Assembly: GCF_017922435.1 (NCBI RefSeq)
Contig: NZ_VDEZ01000001.1
Location: 62,001 to 126,000 of the forward strand
Direction: 5' to 3'
Source: Thalassospira sp. ER-Se-21-Dark
Lineage (GTDB): Bacteria > Pseudomonadota > Alphaproteobacteria > Rhodospirillales > Thalassospiraceae
Length of the DNA: 64,000 bases
Shown: positions 8,431-17,864 of the stretch, piece by piece
How positions within the stretch are numbered: position 1 is the stretch's first letter
Layout: the number at the start of each line of letters is the position of its first letter
Program-made: the position numbers and the translations under genes
The notes under the pieces: model-generated
What the model was told of the DNA's origin: nothing
Databases searched by the model: none
What the model saw: the letters and a program-made list of their open reading frames with translations, nothing else

Positions 8431-10134
8431 TTATGCTGCCCGTACAGCAGCGACGAAGTTATTGACTTCGCTTCGAAGCGTATCTGCAGAACGTGACAGC
8501 TCCCTTGCGCTTGCCAGCACCTCGTTTGCTGCCTGACCACCGTCTTGGGCAGCTTCGGTGACCTGAATAATCGCTGAATTGACAGCGCCGGTTCCTTCGG
8601 AAGCCTGACTTACATTGCGTGCAATTTCCTGCGTCGCTGCGTCCTGTTCTTCAACCGCAGCAGAAACCGTTGTTGCAGTATTACGGACTTCTGTAATGAC
8701 GTTTGAAATGCTCTGAATTGCCTTTGCCGTCGTCTGGGTAACCTCCTGTACTTCCGCGATATGCTTTGTAATATCCTCAGTCGCCTTGCCTGTCTGTGTC
8801 GCGAGGTTTTTAACCTCGCTCGCGACGACGGCAAAGCCCTTACCAGCATCACCGGCACGGGCAGCTTCAATCGTTGCGTTCAAGGCAAGAAGGTTGGTTT
8901 GCGCGGCAATATCCTGAATAAGAGTCACAACTTCACCTATCTTTTGCACAGATGCGACCATCTGTTCGGCGGTGATACGGGTCTGGTTGGAATTTTCATC
9001 CGCTGTTCCGGCGATATCGGCCGCATTTTGCATCTGTTTACCAATCTCACTGATCGAAGATGCCAATTCCTCACAGGCAGCAGCCACCGTCTCAACATTG
9101 GTCGACGCCTGATTGGAGGCAGATGCGACGGTTGTAGCTTGCGAGTTGGTTTCCTCCAATGTCGTCGTCAGTGTCTCAGCGGCAGTCTCAAGTTCTATTG
9201 CTGCGGATGAAACCACCGAAACCACACCCCCAACTGTATTTTCAAAATCGTCGGCCATCTTGTTAAGCTGTGCGATACGACGTTCTTCTGCCAGGCGTTC
9301 TTTTTCTTCGGCCTCTTCTTCAAGTTGTTTGGTTCGCAGCATGTTTTTCTGAAACACCTGCATTGTCGCTGCAATTTCTCCGATCTCATCCCGTCGACCA
9401 ACGCCGTACAGTTTTGTATCAAGATGTCCGTCAGCTAACTCTTTTAGCACTCCGACAATACCACGGATCGGCGTTATAATTCCGCGACGGGAGATGTAAA
9501 AACCAAGACCAAACCCGATGGTAATTGCCGACACAGAGAAAACCAACATCCCCGAGAGGATAGTCGTAAACAGCTCTGCCGAGCTCACAGCAAGCGTCGC
9601 CATCCGATTTTCCGAGATTTCAAGATATCTGCGAATGATGTCATTCAGAGCAGATGCATCTTGCCTGTGGGCCAGCGCTGTACGCGTCAGCTGATCGCGC
9701 AACCCGTCAATATCCGTGTCATCGCTTTGCGCAGCAAACTCGATGGAGTCCACGACACTCGCACCATATTTTTCATAATCGGCAAAAATCGCGTCAAGTT
9801 CACGATCCTGCTCTGCGTCAGCTGTTTCCTTTAGACTAGTGATCGTATCCCGAAACTGCTTACGCTCGCTCTCTATCAAGGTACGCAATTCTGACACAGT
9901 GTCGCTCGACGGATCTGCCGCAATCCGGAATTCCGCGCGATTGAGTGAAGTTACAACACGAAGAAGCTTGCTGCCTTCTATAGCCTCTTTGCCAGCAATA
10001 CGTGTGCGCTCCGAAGCATCGAAAAGCCGATCAAGCCCCCACACAGCAACCCCGGTATTGATACCGAGGAAGATCGACAAAACGGCTATGACCGTGACGA
10101 CCTTTGTTGAAATTTTTATGTTTGCAAGATTCAT
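8431..10134 (-). CDS. Methyl-accepting chemotaxis protein
   Basis: A 567-residue inner-membrane chemoreceptor. TM1 is about residues 12-33, a periplasmic helical sensor of about 150 residues (35-185) follows, and TM2 is about 188-213. A HAMP linker ([21 protein letters not shown]) leads to a long cytoplasmic coiled-coil signalling domain with the hairpin tip [30 protein letters not shown]. It ends [12 protein letters not shown] without a CheR/CheB-tethering pentapeptide. The Shine-Dalgarno GGGAGGA precedes the ATG. It is a stand-alone gene with no che genes in the window; the ligand cannot be predicted. Confidence 0.95.
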   Translation of the reverse strand: MNLANIKISTKVVTVIAVLSIFLGINTGVAVWGLDRLFDASERTRIAGKEAIEGSKLLRVVTSLNRAEFRIAADPSSDTVSELRTLIESERKQFRDTITSLKETADAEQDRELDAIFADYEKYGASVVDSIEFAAQSDDTDIDGLRDQLTRTALAHRQDASALNDIIRRYLEISENRMATLAVSSAELFTTILSGMLVFSVSAITIGFGLGFYISRRGIITPIRGIVGVLKELADGHLDTKLYGVGRRDEIGEIAATMQVFQKNMLRTKQLEEEAEEKERLAEERRIAQLNKMADDFENTVGGVVSVVSSAAIELETAAETLTTTLEETNSQATTVASASNQASTNVETVAAACEELASSISEIGKQMQNAADIAGTADENSNQTRITAEQMVASVQKIGEVVTLIQDIAAQTNLLALNATIEAARAGDAGKGFAVVASEVKNLATQTGKATEDITKHIAEVQEVTQTTAKAIQSISNVITEVRNTATTVSAAVEEQDAATQEIARNVSQASEGTGAVNSAIIQVTEAAQDGGQAANEVLASARELSRSADTLRSEVNNFVAAVRAA

Positions 10135-10396
10135 TGGCTTCCTCCCAATCTTTTTACAGTCTGGGCATCTTCAGAAAGCCGTCGCAGTATATGGCGGTAT
10201 TTGTCATCAACTTGAACCGCCAGGGCGCGGCTTGCCTGTACCGTGCAAGCATTCGGGCACTTTGCACCAACCCGCACGTTCACAAACATATTTGGTGTGA
10301 GACATCAAACTCAACCCAGAATAGATTTTTTTCTACTTTGGAGAGCTTCCCTCAGAGAAAGAGGGGGTTCATCGGCAGCAATGTTTGCCAAGCCTA

Positions 10397-10615
10397 CTAT
10401 TTCCCTGCGGATACCATCTCGCGGATTTTGGTGGCCTTTTCAAAGTGGTCAAGTTCGTGGGTCTTGATCCACCAGGTGGCGGCCTCCATCAATGTGTCCG
10501 GGTCATCATTGCGATTGGCAAAGAATGCATAGAATGACAGGCCGACATCCGGCCCCTTTTGCGCAATTTTCTTGTCGCAAACAGCAATAGTTTTATCGCG
10601 CAGGCTTTGACGCAT
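10397..10615 (-). CDS. Small conserved-looking hypothetical protein
   Basis: A 72-residue acidic/basic soluble protein (MRQSLRDKTIAVCDKKIAQKG ... FEKATKIREMVSAGK). The start at 10615 has GGAG five bases upstream, much better than the longer frame. No signal peptide, membrane segment or known motif was recognised. The sequence LMEAATWWIKTHELDHFEKATKIREMV looks helical. It is divergent from sfsA, 126 bases away. Coding is supported by the ribosome-binding site and sensible composition only. Confidence 0.55.
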   Translation of the reverse strand: MRQSLRDKTIAVCDKKIAQKGPDVGLSFYAFFANRNDDPDTLMEAATWWIKTHELDHFEKATKIREMVSAGK

Positions 10616-10741
10616 GATGGCTCCGTGAAAGGGTTGTGACTGCAAGGGGTTGATGTATGACCTGTTTGCCGCGAAATTGGCAGTCTGATAACGCCCGTCA
10701 CATGACAGTTTCTGTCAGGACAGATTTGCGAAAGATTTGAC

Positions 10742-11455
10742 ATGCAACTTCCCCAACCCCTGATCCACGGCAAGCTGATCAAGCGTTACAAACGGTTTCT
10801 CGCCGATGTCGAACTTGATAATGGCGACGTGATCACGGCCCATTGCGCCAATCCGGGCGGGATGATCGGGCTGAAGGAGCCGGGCATCGATGTCTGGCTG
10901 TCGCAATCAGACAATCCCAAACGCAAACTAAAATACAGCTGGGAGCTCTGCCAGATCGGCGATGCGTGGATCGGCATCAACACCGCCCACCCGAATGCCA
11001 TTGTCGAAGAAGCAATCCTTGCCGGGAAAATTCCCGAACTGGCGGGCTATGAAAACCTGAAGCGCGAAGTCAAATACGGCAAGAATTCGCGGATCGACAT
11101 TTTGCTGTCTGATCCGGACAAGCGCCTTTGTTATGTCGAGGTGAAAAACGTCCACCTCAAACGCGACGAAGACGTTCCAGGTCTTGCCGAATTCCCCGAT
11201 GCCGTCACCGCACGCGGGGCAAAGCATCTGGATGAAATGGCCGATATGGTTGCCGAGGGCCACCGGGCGGTGATGTTTTACCTGATCCAGCGCACCGATT
11301 GTGATCGTTTCACACTGGCGACCGACATCGACCCGCATTACGGCGAACGCTTCAAGGCTGCGCGTGCCAACGGGGTTGAAGCCATTGCCTATGACTGCGC
11401 GATTGATACCAATGCCGTAACCGTGAGAAACCCGCTTCCGATAGCCGGATTATAA
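10742..11455 (+). CDS. sfsA: Sugar fermentation stimulation protein homologue SfsA
   Basis: A 237-residue full-length SfsA. Family blocks are visible in order: LIKRYKRFLADVELDNGDVITAHCANPGGMIGL, a SW-EL block (KYSWELCQIGDAWIGINT), ELAGYENLKREVKYGKNSRIDILL, CYVEVKNVHLKR, and FPDAVTARGAKHLDEM. The D-(x)n-E-x-K arrangement (RIDILL ... YVEVKNV) is that of a PD-(D/E)XK nuclease-like fold. SfsA was described as a nucleic-acid-binding stimulator of maltose genes in E. coli; its biochemical role is still unclear. It lies upstream of map on the same strand with a 110-base gap. Confidence 0.92.
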   Translation: MQLPQPLIHGKLIKRYKRFLADVELDNGDVITAHCANPGGMIGLKEPGIDVWLSQSDNPKRKLKYSWELCQIGDAWIGINTAHPNAIVEEAILAGKIPELAGYENLKREVKYGKNSRIDILLSDPDKRLCYVEVKNVHLKRDEDVPGLAEFPDAVTARGAKHLDEMADMVAEGHRAVMFYLIQRTDCDRFTLATDIDPHYGERFKAARANGVEAIAYDCAIDTNAVTVRNPLPIAGL

Positions 11456-11565
11456 GCATCAAACCCCGCGCATATCAGCCAATCCTTGCCAATTCTGGCC
11501 GGTGGCTTTATGTCATTGGGCTATACATCGAATATAGATATTGCCGAGTTTAAGGAGATTTTCGG

Positions 11566-12372
11566 GTGGCGAACGGAACAGTCAAAATTCACGGCCCCGA
11601 AGCATTTGAAGGCATGCGCGCCGCTGGCAAGCTGGCAGCAGAAGTGCTTGATATGATTACCCCGCATGTGGTTCCGGGTGTCACCACCGGTGAGCTTGAT
11701 CGCCTGTGTGATGAATATATCCGCGACCATAATGCGATCTCGGCCTGCCTTGGCTATCGCGGTTTTCCGAAATCTACCTGCACCTCGATCAACCATGTGG
11801 TCTGTCACGGCATTCCGGGCGACAAGAAACTCGCCAATGGCGACATCATGAATATCGATGTGACCGTCATTCTTGATGGCTGGTATGGCGATACATCACG
11901 CATGTATATCGCCGGCACGCCGAAAGTCATGGCCCAGCGTCTTGTCGATGTGACCTATGAAGCGCTTTGGCGCGGGATCAATGCCGTCAAACCGGGGGCA
12001 ACCCTTGGCGATATCGGCCATGCCATTCAGTCCTATGCCGAAAGCGAGCGTTTTTCGGTGGTGCGTGATTTCTGCGGTCACGGGCTTGGTCAGGTGTTCC
12101 ATGATGCGCCAAATATCCTGCATTACGGCAAGCCGGGCGAAGGTCTGGTGCTTGAGCCCGGCATGATCTTTACGATTGAGCCGATGATCAATCAGGGAAC
12201 CTATGCGTGTAAAATTTTGCCCGATGGCTGGACAGCCGTGACGCGAGACCGCAAACTGTCTGCACAGTTTGAACATTCGCTGGGCGTGACGGATGACGGG
12301 TTTGAAATCTTTACCCGGTCCCCGGCAGGCTTGGAAAAACCGCCCTACGATCTCAGCAAAGCTGCTGAGTAA
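11566..12372 (+). CDS. map: Type I methionine aminopeptidase
   Basis: A 268-residue enzyme of normal type-I length. It starts at GTG (11566) with AAGGAG eight bases upstream. The five metal ligands are recognisable in NIDVTVILDGWYGDTSRMY (two Asp), FCGHGLGQVFH (His), MIFTIEPMI (Glu) and SAQFEHSLGVT (Glu). It removes the initiator Met from nascent proteins. radC follows 27 bases downstream and may be co-transcribed. Confidence 0.95.
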   Translation: MANGTVKIHGPEAFEGMRAAGKLAAEVLDMITPHVVPGVTTGELDRLCDEYIRDHNAISACLGYRGFPKSTCTSINHVVCHGIPGDKKLANGDIMNIDVTVILDGWYGDTSRMYIAGTPKVMAQRLVDVTYEALWRGINAVKPGATLGDIGHAIQSYAESERFSVVRDFCGHGLGQVFHDAPNILHYGKPGEGLVLEPGMIFTIEPMINQGTYACKILPDGWTAVTRDRKLSAQFEHSLGVTDDGFEIFTRSPAGLEKPPYDLSKAAE

Positions 12373-12398
12373 CGGGCACCTAACAAGAGGAAGCAGAT

Positions 12399-13241
12399 TT
12401 GAGCGAAAAACAGGATCGCAAAGCTGCTTCCACTCCTGCCCATCAGACCTCGTCGGAAATTGATGATGGCACGCGGGTCTTCTTTGATCAGGCCCGCCCT
12501 GCGCACGTCGCGGGAACACCCTTGGCGTCGGGTACTGACGCGCCCCAGTCCGAAAAAACAAAAGCAACAAAGCCACATTATCACGGGCATCGCCAACGGC
12601 TGCGGGATCGGTTTATCAAGGGGGGTGCCACCGCCCTTGCCGATTATGAGTTGCTTGAACTGATGCTGTGCATGGCCATGCCGCGTGGCGACGTCAAACC
12701 ACTGGCGAAATCGCTGATCGCACAATTTGGCAGCTTTGCCAATGTTCTGGCCGCCCGCCCCGAAGACCTTAAGACCGCCAAGGGACTTGGGGAGGCCGGA
12801 ATTGCTGCCATCAAGATTGCCGAGGCCAGTGCCCTGCATCTTTCACGTGAACGGGCCATGGAATTGCCGGTGATCGCCAGCTGGGAACAGCTGATTGATT
12901 ATTGCCGGGCCCGGATCGGGCACCTTAAGAACGAGGAACTACACCTGCTGTTTCTTGATCGCAAGAACCGGCTGATTGCCGATGAATGCCATCAACGCGG
13001 CACGGTCGACCACACCCCGGTTTACCCGCGCGAGGTCATCAAGCGTGCGCTTGAACTGCATGCCTCTGCCCTTATTCTGGTGCACAACCATCCAAGCGGC
13101 GATGCCACCCCGTCAAAGGGTGACATCGACATGACCCGCAAGATTGTTGATGCCACCAAGGCGATGGAAATCACCGTTCACGATCACATCATCATCAGCA
13201 GGGCGGGATATAATTCATTCAAAACGCTGGGCCTGATTTAA
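12399..13241 (+). CDS. radC: RadC-family JAB/MPN-domain protein
   Basis: A 280-residue protein. A poorly conserved N-terminal 60 residues precede the helix-hairpin-helix region (YELLELMLCMAMPRGDVKPLAKSLIAQFGSF ... KGLGEAGIAAIKIAEA). A JAB domain with the metal motif LVHNHPSGDATPSKGD is near residue 226. The start appears to be TTG at 12399. It was long called DNA repair protein RadC, but a direct repair role is doubtful; the metalloprotease-like site is intact. It is co-directional with map and convergent with the MipA/OmpV gene. Confidence 0.88.
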   Translation: MSEKQDRKAASTPAHQTSSEIDDGTRVFFDQARPAHVAGTPLASGTDAPQSEKTKATKPHYHGHRQRLRDRFIKGGATALADYELLELMLCMAMPRGDVKPLAKSLIAQFGSFANVLAARPEDLKTAKGLGEAGIAAIKIAEASALHLSRERAMELPVIASWEQLIDYCRARIGHLKNEELHLLFLDRKNRLIADECHQRGTVDHTPVYPREVIKRALELHASALILVHNHPSGDATPSKGDIDMTRKIVDATKAMEITVHDHIIISRAGYNSFKTLGLI

Positions 13242-13253
13242 CCAGGCTTCTGG

Positions 13254-14117
13254 TCAGAAGTTATACACCAGCACCAGACCAGCACTGAGCACATAGTCCT
13301 CATCAATGATCGGACTGTCGGTATATTCGTCGAGCAGGAATTTAACGTCAGTGGTCCCAACGACGGCAAAACTTTCGGTCACCGGATAGGTTACACTGAA
13401 ATCAAGATGCGGGATAAAGGTGGCGTCGGGGGAATAGAAGCCACGATCACTGCGCACTTCATTGCGACGTACGCCGACGTTGTAATCAACCAGGTCTTCG
13501 CTTTGCCAGGTCACACCACCGCCGACATTGAAGCTGAACTTTTCGTATTCGGTTGGCAGGTAATAAGCAACATCCACCTCATGCCCGCCATGAGCATTGT
13601 TGAGATCAGTCTGATAGCTTGCCTGAAGCTCGCCGTGCCAAACACGCAGCGATCCGCCGATACCGGCTTCGTATGCCATATCGCGTTTTTCAAGCCCGTT
13701 CAGATAGCTTGAGTCACCCGGATCAAATGGCTCCATCCGAAGGCCACCAATGATCGAAACGCTGGCAAAGTCATTCATCCAGACTTTGGCATCAATGCCG
13801 TCAATACCGATACGAAGACGTTCGGCATCGTAGGCCAATACCGGAAGCGCGTCTAAATCTGTACTATCGGCCCCGCGATAGGGATTGCTGCTGATCTGGC
13901 CGAAGGCACCGATCTGCCAATTGCCGCCAAGCCAGGGTTTAAGTGGGTCTTCGGTCTGCGGATTTACCTGTTCGCGGATGATTTCCCTTTGTCCAGGCGT
14001 TGCAGTCTGGGCGTGTGCGCTGCTGCCCAGCATGATGATGATGGCTGCCGTACAGATGCCAAGTCCGCCCAGCACCATTGCATCCCCCAAACGACGAGAA
14101 CAAAAATGCGATACCAT
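13254..14117 (-). CDS. MipA/OmpV-family outer-membrane protein
   Basis: A 287-residue beta-barrel protein. A signal peptide is visible (SRRLGDAMVLGGLGICTAAIIIMLGSSAHAQ, cleavage after AHA). Alternating beta-strands follow (WQIGAFGQISSNPYRGADS, ASVSIIGGLRMEPF, FSFNVGGGVTW), and the terminal Phe (GLVLVYNF) is expected for Bam-dependent assembly. The family includes MltA-interacting protein MipA and OmpV; the function is probably cell-envelope scaffolding or a pore. The ATG at 14117 is preferred over the upstream TTG. The AraC-type regulator lies 129 bases upstream on the same strand and may control it. Confidence 0.83.
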   Translation of the reverse strand: MVSHFCSRRLGDAMVLGGLGICTAAIIIMLGSSAHAQTATPGQREIIREQVNPQTEDPLKPWLGGNWQIGAFGQISSNPYRGADSTDLDALPVLAYDAERLRIGIDGIDAKVWMNDFASVSIIGGLRMEPFDPGDSSYLNGLEKRDMAYEAGIGGSLRVWHGELQASYQTDLNNAHGGHEVDVAYYLPTEYEKFSFNVGGGVTWQSEDLVDYNVGVRRNEVRSDRGFYSPDATFIPHLDFSVTYPVTESFAVVGTTDVKFLLDEYTDSPIIDEDYVLSAGLVLVYNF

Positions 14118-14246
14118 AATGTCTAAACATCCCAATTGTGTTGTTGATGTCGCGACATTGCCCGAGCGTGCGAAGGAAGGCGTCCGGTTTTATAGCCTTG
14201 TACTTACAATCCGCACCAAACAGGTACGAATGCGCATTCATACGCC

Positions 14247-15461
14247 TTAACTATCTGATTTTGCGAAATTGTTCTGACGATAGTTACTTGGTGTATGACC
14301 GGTGATTTTCTTGAAAGCCTGATTGAAGGTCGATTTCGAATTGAAGCCGACCTCGGTTGCGATATCGAGGATCGTGCGGTTTGGTTCCTCGATCAGCAGG
14401 CGAGAAGCCTCGTCAACCCGGACTTCATTGACGAAATCAAAGAAGCTTTTGCCCAGATGCTGGTTCAAGACAAAGGAAAGCTGGTTGGGCGTTGCCCCGA
14501 CAGCAGAAGCCAGTTTGGGCATGGTGAGCAATGGATCAAGCATCACTTCACGGTCTGTGACGATCCTTGCAAGGCGGGTGCGAATACGGTCGATACCGGG
14601 GTCATCAACAATTGCACGCAACAACGGGGTCTGCTGGGCGTCGGTCCCTTGGCCGGTTTCCTGACGTTCAGGCAGATTGTCCTGGGCGCCGTCTTCGGTT
14701 TCCGCTTGCACAAAGATCGCCGGGTTCTGCGCGATAACCTGACACATGCGGAAGAACACAACCACAAACCCCACCTTGACACCGAGCGACAGCCATTCCG
14801 CGTGAAAGACAAACAGATCCAACAAGTTGGTCAAGGTGAAGACGGTAAACAACACTGTCATCCCGACAAGAAGCTCGATAATCCAGCGACGCATTCGTTC
14901 ACTGTCGGCCTGGAGTTGCCAATTGGCTTGTCGCAAATAACGCCGCGCGAGCCGCCATATCCCGGTCATGTAACCGACGAACGACACGCAAAACAGGATT
15001 ACAATCGCCAGGAGAACCAAATTGGCAAGCCCTTGCGATGAAAACGCAATCTGCAACCCGACATCACGCACATGATCCTGATTGGCGACCATCCGCGTAC
15101 TTTTTAGGTAAACCATAAGCCCGATCGCTGCGGTCACCGGGATTAATACCAGAAAATGCCGGTAGGGTCGGGAAACCGGATTGCCGGACACTTCCCGAAA
15201 ATACAAATATATCGACGGGATAAAGGCAAAAAAGAAAGGCGCGAAAACCGGCACAAGATACAGGTTCACTATCGGACTGATGAACGGATCGAACGTATCG
15301 TCGATAAAACTCATACCGACCGAAAATCCGAACACCATGAGCCAGCGATTGGCGCGAAAAGAACGCTTTCCTTCATCCATCAACAGGACAATCAGGAAAA
15401 TCGCCTGCGATACGCCAAGAACCGAAACGATCAGAAAAAGAATGTCGAATGTTTCAATCAT
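14247..15461 (-). CDS. AraC-type regulator with multi-pass membrane N-terminal domain
   Basis: A 404-residue protein. Residues 1-240 contain about seven hydrophobic helices (for example ILFLIVSVLGVSQAIFLIVLL, FLVLIPVTAAIGLMVYL, LVLLAIVILFCVSFVGYM, LLVGMTVLFTVFTLTNLL). A polar linker follows at about 250-290, then an AraC double HTH at 300-400 (MPKLASAVGATPNQLSFVLNQ ... TILDIATEVGFNSKSTFNQAFKKITGHTPSNYR). This is a one-component transmembrane transcription factor. The natural target candidate is the downstream MipA/OmpV gene; the signal is unknown. Confidence 0.87.
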   Translation of the reverse strand: MIETFDILFLIVSVLGVSQAIFLIVLLMDEGKRSFRANRWLMVFGFSVGMSFIDDTFDPFISPIVNLYLVPVFAPFFFAFIPSIYLYFREVSGNPVSRPYRHFLVLIPVTAAIGLMVYLKSTRMVANQDHVRDVGLQIAFSSQGLANLVLLAIVILFCVSFVGYMTGIWRLARRYLRQANWQLQADSERMRRWIIELLVGMTVLFTVFTLTNLLDLFVFHAEWLSLGVKVGFVVVFFRMCQVIAQNPAIFVQAETEDGAQDNLPERQETGQGTDAQQTPLLRAIVDDPGIDRIRTRLARIVTDREVMLDPLLTMPKLASAVGATPNQLSFVLNQHLGKSFFDFVNEVRVDEASRLLIEEPNRTILDIATEVGFNSKSTFNQAFKKITGHTPSNYRQNNFAKSDS

Positions 15462-16001
15462 TCCTGCGCCTTCAGTGGCGGTTTCTGTTGTTGGGATATG
15501 CTTGGCCGAGCAGAACGCAAGAGCCGCAACGAACTCTACGGAAATACGCGACTATCAGGCACGCTGCAACCAAGACTTACTTGAAGGGCCGCAGCAAGAT
15601 GGATGCAGGCACTTCGATCTGGACAGCCCGATTTGCGCAATATCGCCTTGATCGCACTGCTCTTCACGCACTCATTTTCACCCATATTTTTGATAGGTTC
15701 TAGGCGTTCGTAAAATCGCGACCAGATCGCGACGAGGCGTGCATAAGAGCTCCCTGTCCAATATCTGCTGTTTTCAAATCCGCCCTGTGACCGCCATATG
15801 GACCGGGTTTCTTGCGATTCGGTCGCATCTTGCAATGTTCGAGGTGGTCGAATGGGAACGATGCCAGCGCAGATCACCACTTTTGCGCGATCTTCCACCG
15901 AAATCATACCGTCATGGCGGCTTTCGGACGATTGGTGTTAAGAATGCCAAACACCGTAATAAATTCGACATAATCCGCAATGCGCACAACAATTAACGAT
16001 T

Positions 16002-16013
16002 GAAAACGTTTTC
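16002..16013. promoter_or_regulatory. 12-bp palindrome GAAAACGTTTTC, candidate LacI-type operator
   Basis: A perfect palindrome with a central CG dinucleotide, resembling LacI/PurR-family half-sites, lies about 140 bases upstream of oppA. No LacI regulator is encoded in the window, so the assignment is tentative. Confidence 0.3.
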
Positions 16014-16093
16014 CCGCGCAAGCATTAATCTATCTTCCCCCTTGTGTAGAATCTGCCTTGCAGTAAGCGCATACCCGGATCAGTATTTTCACG

Positions 16094-16117
16094 TACGTAC
16101 TTTCTGGGAGGTACGTA
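16094..16117 (+). promoter_or_regulatory. Leader hairpin before oppA, followed by a six-codon mini-ORF
   Basis: TACGTAC (16094-16100) and GTACGTA (16111-16117) form a 7-bp stem whose loop and right arm hold the Shine-Dalgarno-like GGGAGG. Downstream, ATG ACA AGG GAG ACA TTT TAG (16131-16151) is a complete mini-ORF whose stop abuts the oppA ATG at 16152. The oppA Shine-Dalgarno AAGGGAG (16136-16142) lies inside it. Confidence 0.35.
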
Positions 16118-16151
16118 ACGAAAAATCAAAATGACAAGGGAGACATTTTAG

Positions 16152-17786
16152 ATGTCAGACAACGCGATGACTGCAAAAGGTCTCGTGAACGGGTTGCTAA
16201 AATCCTCACGTGCTTTTGTGTTGGGTACCGCCTTGATTGCCGGTTCGATGACGATGTTGTCGACCAGCCAGGCGCAGGCCGAAAAGATCCTGCGAATTGG
16301 TAACGACGGCGAACCGCAGTCAATGGATCCGCATTTCATCTCTACCGTTCAGACCAGCCGTATCTCCGATGATATGTCGCTGGGTCTTCTGACATATGGC
16401 CCCGATGGCCAACCGGTTCCCGGTGCGGCCGAAAGCTGGACCGTTTCCGAAGACGGGATGACTTACACCTTCAAAATCCGCGACCATAACTGGTCGGATG
16501 GCACCCCGGTTACGGCACAGGACTTTATCGCCGGCTGGGAACGTCTTCTTGATCCGGCACTGGGTGCGGAATACGCATCCCTGCTTTACATCATCGAAGG
16601 TGCCGAGGAAGTTAACACTGGCAAGGATGGCGCGAAACTCGCAGCCAAGGCCATTGATGACCATACCCTCGAAGTCAAACTGACCGCACCTGCCCCCTAC
16701 TTCCTGGCACAGTTGACCCACCAGACCGCTTTCGCCATTCCGCGTCATGTCGTTGAAAAATACGGCAAGGATTGGGTAAAGCCGGAAAATATCGTTGTGA
16801 ACGGCGCCTATAAACTTGTCGAATGGGTGCCAAACGTTCACACCAAACTGGTCAAGAACGAAGAATTCTATGACGCCGCAAACGTTCCGATCGACGAGGT
16901 GATCTATTACACCTACGAAGACCGCACGGCGATGCAGAACCGTTTCCGTGCCGAAGAACTGGACGTTGCGCGCGACATCGCATCCGAACAGATTTCCTGG
17001 CTGCGTGATAATTTGGCCGACAGCCTGCGCATCGCGCCCTATGCCGGGATTTATTACTACGCCGTGCGTACCGACAAAGAGAAATTCCAGGATCCGAATG
17101 TCCGCAAGGCACTGTCGCTTGCGATCAACCGCGAAGCAATCACCGACGCGGTTCTGAAAACCGGCGAACTTCCGGCTTATTCCTTTGTTCCGCCGAGAAC
17201 CGGTAACTATACCGAGCCTGCATATGTTTCCTGGAAAGATCTTTCTTATGGTGACAAGGTCGCCGAAGCCAAGAAACTGATGGAAGCAGCCGGTTATACC
17301 GCTGAAAACCCGCTTAAATTCACGCTGCGTTACAACACATCTGAAAACCACAAGCGTATCGCGATTGCGGTTCAAAACATGTGGAAGCAGATCGGCGTCG
17401 ATGCAGAGCTGTTTAACACCGAAGGCAAAATCCACTATGCCGACCTGAAGGTTGGTGACTTTGAAGTCGCCCGTGCTGGCTGGATTGCCGATTACAACGA
17501 TGCCCAGAACTTCCTGTTCCTCGGCGAAGAACGCACCGGCCCGCTGAACTATGCAGCGTTTGATAACCCGCGCTACAACGAATTGATGCTGGCCGCCGAG
17601 AATGAAGGCGACCTGAAAAAGCGCGCCGAACTGATGCATAGCGCGGAAGCCATCATGATGGAGGCACAGCCCTACATCCCGATTTACTACTATGTCTCGA
17701 AACAGCTGGTCTCACCAAAGATCAAGGGCTGGATCGATAATGCCCCGGATCGTCACCTGACCCGCTGGCTCGACATCGCCGAGTAA
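16152..17786 (+). CDS. oppA: Oligopeptide ABC transporter substrate-binding protein
   Basis: A 544-residue periplasmic protein of SBP family 5. A long signal peptide ends at TSQAQA (about residue 37). The mature protein shows EPQSMDPHFIS, the SBP5 signature region (WSDGTPVTAQDFIAGWERLLDP), and a C-terminus MEAQPYIPIYYYVSKQLVSPKIKGW ... RWLDI typical of OppA/MppA. It captures short peptides and delivers them to OppBC. It is the first gene of a five-gene opp operon and has AAGGGAG upstream. A hairpin and mini-ORF sit in its leader. Confidence 0.92.
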   Translation: MSDNAMTAKGLVNGLLKSSRAFVLGTALIAGSMTMLSTSQAQAEKILRIGNDGEPQSMDPHFISTVQTSRISDDMSLGLLTYGPDGQPVPGAAESWTVSEDGMTYTFKIRDHNWSDGTPVTAQDFIAGWERLLDPALGAEYASLLYIIEGAEEVNTGKDGAKLAAKAIDDHTLEVKLTAPAPYFLAQLTHQTAFAIPRHVVEKYGKDWVKPENIVVNGAYKLVEWVPNVHTKLVKNEEFYDAANVPIDEVIYYTYEDRTAMQNRFRAEELDVARDIASEQISWLRDNLADSLRIAPYAGIYYYAVRTDKEKFQDPNVRKALSLAINREAITDAVLKTGELPAYSFVPPRTGNYTEPAYVSWKDLSYGDKVAEAKKLMEAAGYTAENPLKFTLRYNTSENHKRIAIAVQNMWKQIGVDAELFNTEGKIHYADLKVGDFEVARAGWIADYNDAQNFLFLGEERTGPLNYAAFDNPRYNELMLAAENEGDLKKRAELMHSAEAIMMEAQPYIPIYYYVSKQLVSPKIKGWIDNAPDRHLTRWLDIAE

Positions 17787-17864
17787 ATCCTGCCTTCGTG
17801 TCGCAGGCTGTGTGGTGTTCCTCCCGCCCGCAGCCTGTGACCACCCCGACGGGGATGAGAGAAA

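Larger units (their letters stand above)
15462..16151. other. 690-base intergenic region upstream of the opp operon
   Basis: No convincing gene was found; the frames here lack ribosome-binding sites and family-like sequence. It contains a pair of 8-base direct repeats ATCGCGAC (15715-15722 and 15726-15733), a 12-bp palindrome at 16002-16013 and a leader hairpin at 16094-16117. Together these make it a plausible double promoter region for the divergent AraC-type gene and oppA. Confidence 0.5.

Noticed and set aside
15536..15907. Minus-strand frame of 123 codons in the gene-free region before opp
   Set aside because: No Shine-Dalgarno, composition like random sequence (many Arg/Ser/Pro), and it overlaps likely promoter sequence.
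16320..17639. 439-codon open frame antisense to oppA
   Set aside because: Complement of a highly biased coding region; the oppA frame carries all motifs.
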